64,000 nt of DNA from Apium graveolens (taxonomy: Eukaryota > Streptophyta > Magnoliopsida > Apiales > Apiaceae), in NCBI RefSeq assembly GCF_009905375.1, contig NC_133653.1, forward strand, positions 88,029,004 through 88,093,003. Direction: 5' to 3'. The position numbers and the translations under genes were made by a program. The notes under the pieces were generated by a model. It worked only from the letters and a program-made list of their open reading frames with translations. It ran no database searches and had not been told where the DNA came from. Within the stretch, counting starts at the first letter, position 1, and the number at the start of each line of letters is the position of its first letter. Of the stretch, positions 59,601 to 64,000 are shown one piece after another.

Positions 59601-60637
59601 ATTATGAAGAACGTGAAGAACTCTTATATGTTTTCCATGGATAATTACGAAACTTTACTATATAAAATGTTTTTATGTAAAAAATAAAGTACGGTGAAGG
59701 TTATTTATATTTACAAGAAATTAGGACCCAGTTGAATCATTCCGATCTAAAAATCCAATACTTAATAGCTAAGAATAAATAAAACTGATCCAAACGGACC
59801 CGATTTTGAGATAAACATTAAAACCAGACAATTTAATAAAGTTTGGGTTCCAAGCCCCCAGATGCACGTACTTTAATAAAAACTAATATTTTATTCAAAA
59901 TATCTTAGATAAAGAAAATATCTAGGTTGCATGTATATCGAGATAATAAAATAATATTTTAATAACCGTAAAACCGACCCAGAATCTTTATAGATAAATC
60001 TGTACTTCGGATCGAAAAATTCAAAATACGAAAAGTGTTTGAAATAACCAAATTAGGCTAGAAATCATTTTTCAGAAATGTTTCGGTTCGTAGATTTCCT
60101 AAACCGTTGAAGTTGCGGGTTTTCGAATAATCACAAATAATTAATAAATATTACAAAAATTATCAAATAAATCCGCAAATCATTATAAAATCATATAACC
60201 CCCAATAAATCACTTGCAAAATACCTAAGTAATATATGACTTATTCTGAGAATCTTAATAATTAAATTTCACAATTTTGGCACATATGCACCTTAATTAC
60301 AGAAAATCATTCAACATATAATTTCACAGAAATTTCACATATAATTACATAATATTCATAAATTATTCTTACTAGTCATACGATCAAATCTACATGTACC
60401 ACTTAATCACATAACAATTATACTCACGTAACCAATAAATCTAGATTTTAAAAAAACAATATATGAAAATTTAGTTTAAAGAGGCAATCACAAATTGCCA
60501 ACACAATAATTCGAAATTTAAATATACAATTTTGAAAACTACACAAGCTGGAATAAAATATTAAATTTTATTCCTTTCTTTTTAAGGGCATCACTTTTAT
60601 AATAATAAACAAATTTTGAAAAGTCCAGGTCATTATA
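56657..60637 (-). mobile_element. Solo LTR of the A family (3981 bp), GATTT duplication
   Basis: Plus-strand edges are TGTGATGCCCCTCAAATCC and CCAGGTCATTATA; on the minus strand the start TATAATGACC is a mutated TGTAATGACC. GATTT flanks it at 56652-56656 and 60638-60642. It matches both A LTR segments (2943-5367 and 24259-25039) and supplies the full length that those fragments lack. No interior is present, so it is a solo LTR. The open frames at 57565-57777 and 57876-58100 are LTR sequence. Confidence 0.88.
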
Positions 60638-60642
60638 GATTT

Positions 60643-61182
60643 AATCTTGAAAAATATGCTTGATGTGTTGTGTGCAAAACCCGGAACTGGTTTACCTTAT
60701 GGTTTATTATTGACAAAAGTGTTCAAGTGGTATGGAGTTGAGTTAAGGGACAAGGATTGTGTTCTTTTCACTGATTTGTTTGATATAAAGACACTTACTC
60801 AATCAAATTTAAAGTTTGATAAGGATGGACAATTGGTCCACATTGAATCAGTTATGGTTGGTCCTATTGAGGGTGAAGAGAGTTCATATAACTCCATGCA
60901 AATGCTGGATTTCATGAAGGAGATGAAAGCAGGGCAGTAAAAGATTCTTAAGGCTGTTGAAGTTGTTGCTAAGCAAAACCAGTGGCTGAGGGAGATGGTT
61001 GCTGGAATGGGAACTTCTGCATCTCGTCCTTCTAATGGACTTATCACTCCTACTCCAAGATCTTGTAATATTGATGACATGGTGGACGCTGCGCGGGTCT
61101 TCCCAAGAAGGAACAAGTAAAGGAGTCCACTGCTGACAAGGACAACAAAGATGAACCTGAGAAGACTGATGCCCATACTTAA
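60643..61182 (+). pseudogene. Accessory reading frame of element M, second part
   Basis: It continues the frame of 56238-56656 in phase once the solo LTR and one GATTT are discounted. ILKNMLDVLCAKPGTGLPYG, then LLLTKVFKWYGVEL, is the LPYG...LLT.IF block of the plant transposon-protein domain. A TAA at 60938-60940 interrupts it. A further helix-forming segment (AVEVVAKQNQWLREMV) follows, then after a frameshift near 61095 a charged tail (EQVKESTADKDNKDEPEK) ends in TAA at 61180-61182. No integrase, RT or zinc motif is present. Confidence 0.65.
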
Positions 61183-61530
61183 GTTTAATGAACTTTTTAA
61201 TGATTAAGGGGGAGTACTTAGGAAAGTACTTGAATTAGTTAATCTGAATTTGATGTTTTAAGTGTCTGATTTTTGAACTAAGTGATTAAGTTCACTTTTT
61301 ATGTGTGTTTTAAAGTTTGTTGTTTATGTACTTGGTGATTTAGTTCACTATAAGTATTATCTGGTTTGATTTGGATGATTTGGTGTGTTTTTTAATATAT
61401 TATTTGTTTATCTTAAGTTATGATCTTTCTGTTTATTGCTTTAGATATAATTGTGCTTAAGATAATTGAAAACAAGTGATATATGATTTAGGGGGAGTAT
61501 TATATATTTTCCTAAAGGTTGTGTAATCAT
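61183..61530 (+). other. Non-coding 3' region of M
   Basis: AT-rich, stops in all frames. It contains two GGGGGAGTA runs (about 61208 and 61493), like the spacer before polypurine tracts of SIRE-type elements. Confidence 0.5.
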
Positions 61531-61544
61531 CAAAAAGGGAGAGA
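61531..61544 (+). promoter_or_regulatory. Probable polypurine tract of M
   Basis: CAAAAAGGGAGAGA immediately before a TGATACTTTTATG LTR-like start. The pattern GGGAGA plus TGTTAGTAC...TTTTGATGATCA is common at 3' LTR starts of SIRE-type elements. Confidence 0.55.
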
Positions 61545-61935
61545 TTGATACTTTTATGATTTTGATGATCACACTATTAGCTAGCTTACAGCTTATTTTA
61601 ATGATGTATTAGCAAGCTGATTGTAATTATACAACTTTTACTAACTTTTTCTTGCATAAATTGAATATAAATATATCAACAAGCTAACAAGGTTTTGACG
61701 GGCTTATCAGCGAGCTTACAGTTACAGCTAGAAGTCTTTCAGGATAAACCAGAATTGCGGTTTACAAGGAGATTAAATAGGAATGAGTTTTGTAAGGACT
61801 CTATGATAAATTTAACGTGTTTATTTATATTAAAGCTCTGTAGATATTCAAACCTTTTATTCAAAACATTTCTTATTTTCTAGTAACTTATTTATAAACA
61901 TTTTCTTATCCAAACAACTTACTTTAAGATTGGTA
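61545..61935 (+). repeat. Probable 3' LTR start of M, cut by E
   Basis: Starts TGATACTTTTATGATTTTG after the polypurine tract. It is interrupted at 61936 by element E (TGGTA at 61931-61935 is the expected target duplication). The rest would lie beyond E, outside the window. A 62-codon frame at 61695-61883 has no domain. Confidence 0.5.
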
Positions 61936-62499
61936 TGTTAGATATATTTGAGATGTCATGTCTAATATGATTCATGTTTAGTTTTCAGATCTTAACAAAC
62001 AGGACATATCAGGACTTATTGAAAGTAGGACTTACTGGAAGTCAGAACTTAATATCAGAACTTAAGGTCATATCAGAACTTAAGTGCAGGAAGACTTACA
62101 GTTAAGGAAGGAAGCTGATTTACAGTAGAAGATCGAGACTAAAAAAAAAGATATGCATGGAAAGAGTTAGAAGACTGGAAGACTTGTAGAAGATATCTGA
62201 TTGACATATTTTAGGAGATAGAATTGTATTCCATATCAATTAGAAGTTATCTTGTAATTGTGTACTACATAAACACATATTTAGGGTTTACACTATATGT
62301 GTTATCATTATCGAGAAGATTATACATTGTAACCTAACAGCTCTTAGTGATATTTATTCTTCACTGAGAGAGAACAACAGTTCTTATTGTAACAGAGTTT
62401 ATTCAATATACTTGATCTTTGTTACATACTTGTGTTAAATCGATTTGATTGTGAAAACACTGTATTCAACCCCCTTCTACAGTGTTGTGTGACCTAACA
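61936..62499 (+). repeat. 5' LTR of E (564 bp)
   Basis: TGTTAGATATATTTGAGATG to GACCTAACA. The TATA position reads CTACATAAA (near 62266) in place of CTATATAAA in C, which may weaken the promoter. Confidence 0.9.
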
Positions 62500-62501
62500 A
62501 G

Positions 62502-62513
62502 TGGTATCAGAGC
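62502..62513 (+). promoter_or_regulatory. Primer-binding site of E (initiator tRNA-Met type)
   Basis: TGGTATCAGAGC two bases after the LTR. Confidence 0.9.
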
Positions 62514-62552
62514 TTATCTGTTAACACACATACAGTAAAGATCCAAACAATC

Positions 62553-64000
62553 ATGTCTGAAGAAGCACAAACTCTAACCAAGCCCACCAAAACTCAAGAA
62601 ACTCAAAACACTCAAACCCACAGTTGATATGAGACTATTAGGGTTCCCATACTGAGACCTTCTAAGTATCCCATATGAAAAGTGAAGATGGCTGTGTTTC
62701 TGGAAGTTACAGATCCAGAATACCTTGACAGAATTAATGAAGGACCACATAAGCCTACCAAGCACTCTGTTGTAGTTGTTGATCAACCAGCAAAGACCAT
62801 ACCAAAGGAGAAAGGTGAGTACACAGCTGAAGACATCTCATCTATTGCCAAGGATGCAAGGGTAAGGCATTTGATGCATAGTGTCATTGATAATATCATG
62901 TCAAACAGGGTAATTCATTGCAAGACTGCAAAGGAGATATGGGATGCTTTGGAGACAAGATGCCAGGGAACCGATGCAATCAAGAAGAATAGGAGGACTA
63001 TACTCACTCAAGAGTATGAGCACTTTGACTCAAAAGCTGATGAGTCTTTAACTGACTTATATGGCAGGTTTGTCAAACTCTTGAATGATTTGTCACTGGT
63101 GGACAAGGAATATGATCTTGAAGATTCAAATCTAAAATTCCTTTTAGCTCTTCCTGAAAATTGGGATTTGAAGTCTACTACCATAAGAGACAACTATGAC
63201 CTTACTGAAACCACTCTTGATGAAATTTATGGTATGCTCAAGACTTATGAACTTGAGATGGATCAAAGGAGCAAGAGACATGGAAGAAAGTCAAGGACAG
63301 TTGCTCTTAAAGCTGAGGAGGAATCTCCTAAAGTTGTTGCCTCAAAGAGGGGAAAAGGAAAGGCTCTCATCCTAAAGTCTGATTCAGAGTCATCATATTC
63401 TGATGATGATGATTCAGAAACTGAAAGTTTATTTGAAATGGATGTTAATGAAGAGATGATAAAAATTGTGTGCTCTTATGGTGAAGGGTATCACAAAGAT
63501 AGCCTACAGGAAATTCAAAAAAAAGGCAAGAAGTTTTCCAGGAAAAGTGGAAGTTCTGATAAGAAAGGGTTCAGAAAATCTGAAGTTAAAGGAAAGTCTG
63601 ACAGAGGAGACAACTCAAATGTCAAATGCTAAAATTATGGTGAAAGAGGCCACATATCTCCTGACTGCAAGAAAGGAAAAAGTGACAAAGGCAAGGCACT
63701 TGTCACAAAGAAGAAAAGCTGGACAGACACTTTAGATTCTGAACATGAGAAGAACTATGCCTTGATGGCAAATGTTGATGGCAGTCCTGAAACTGCTGAA
63801 TTAAAGGTACCTCAAACAACTTATGCTTTTCATACTAATGATATTACTGAGTTGAGATTATATCTTAAAACCATGTTCATTAGTTATAAAGATCAGACTT
63901 TAACATGTGAAAGATTAACATATGAAAATCTTGCTTTTAAAAAGAGGAATGACTATTTAGAAAAAGAGTTAGTTATGTTTTATCAAACTCAGAAAGAAAG
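62553..64000 (+). pseudogene. gag: Gag of E, partial and broken
   Basis: ATG at 62553 (MSEEAQTLTK). Two TGA codons follow at about 62625 and 62676 (the second replaces the Trp of PIWKVK), then the frame is open from 62682 to 63632 with the full copia Gag domain (FLEVTDPEYLDRI, KEIWDALE, LTQEYEHFD, DEIYGMLKT). A one-base insertion near 63465 shifts the frame used by the knuckle. The CCHC knuckle at about 63628-63669 begins with TGCTAAAATTATGG, so the second codon is a stop and the second Cys is Tyr. The coiled-coil-like region runs to the window edge. Confidence 0.85.

Larger units (their letters stand above)
61936..64000 (+). mobile_element. Copia retrotransposon E (C/D family), left part
   Basis: Third member of the family in this window: 5' LTR, Met-type primer site and gag up to the window edge. 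More similar to C than to D in gag (for example the KSDSESSYSDDD segment and the primer region). Its 3' end and target duplication mate are outside the window. Confidence 0.9.

Overview
This window is intergenic plant DNA built almost entirely from LTR retrotransposons inserted into one another. I found no host gene, rRNA, tRNA or CRISPR. The sequence is AT-rich and carries Ty1/copia and Ty3/gypsy families typical of a large, repeat-rich eudicot genome. The order or family of the plant cannot be fixed from sequence alone; Apiaceae is only a guess. I name the elements A to M for reference, plus S.

Left part (1-25039). Element A is on the minus strand, with only its 5' LTR and primer-adjacent interior present. 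It is broken by three insertions: a solo LTR (S, 406-2134, target duplication TTCTC), a complete Tat-lineage Ty3 element (B, 5368-24253, duplication GAAAT), and a copia element (D, from 25040). Element B carries gag, protease, RT, two RNase H domains and integrase. It also has a separate antisense gene with two clean introns and its own TATA box between integrase and the 3' LTR. B is itself split inside RT by copia element C (8606-16980), which has lost its whole RT domain but keeps an open frame across the loss.

Middle part (25040-53550). D (same family as C) is split by F (26688-45472, minus, Ty3 chromovirus type with LTRs of about 4 kb, duplication GAAGT). F is split by G (36117-41380, plus, chromovirus with a 5' LTR cut to 299 bp, duplication GTTCC). 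D is split again by H (from 47383, minus, chromovirus). H is entered by I (from 52414), a copia-type LTR with a dense short-motif array. The deepest nest is A > D > F > G.

Right part (53651-64000). A run of 100 Ns marks an assembly gap, and D, H, I and A do not close to its right. Beyond it lie an LTR end (K), two copia-type LTRs with different motif arrays (J and L), and a retrotransposon accessory reading frame (M) interrupted by a second solo LTR of A's family (56657-60637, duplication GATTT). The window ends in E (61936 to the edge), a third member of the C/D family.

All coding regions except a few stretches carry stops or frameshifts, so nothing here looks autonomous. The parts of most biological interest are the spliced antisense gene in B, the RT-less in-frame fusion and extra reading frame in C, and the motif arrays in several LTRs.
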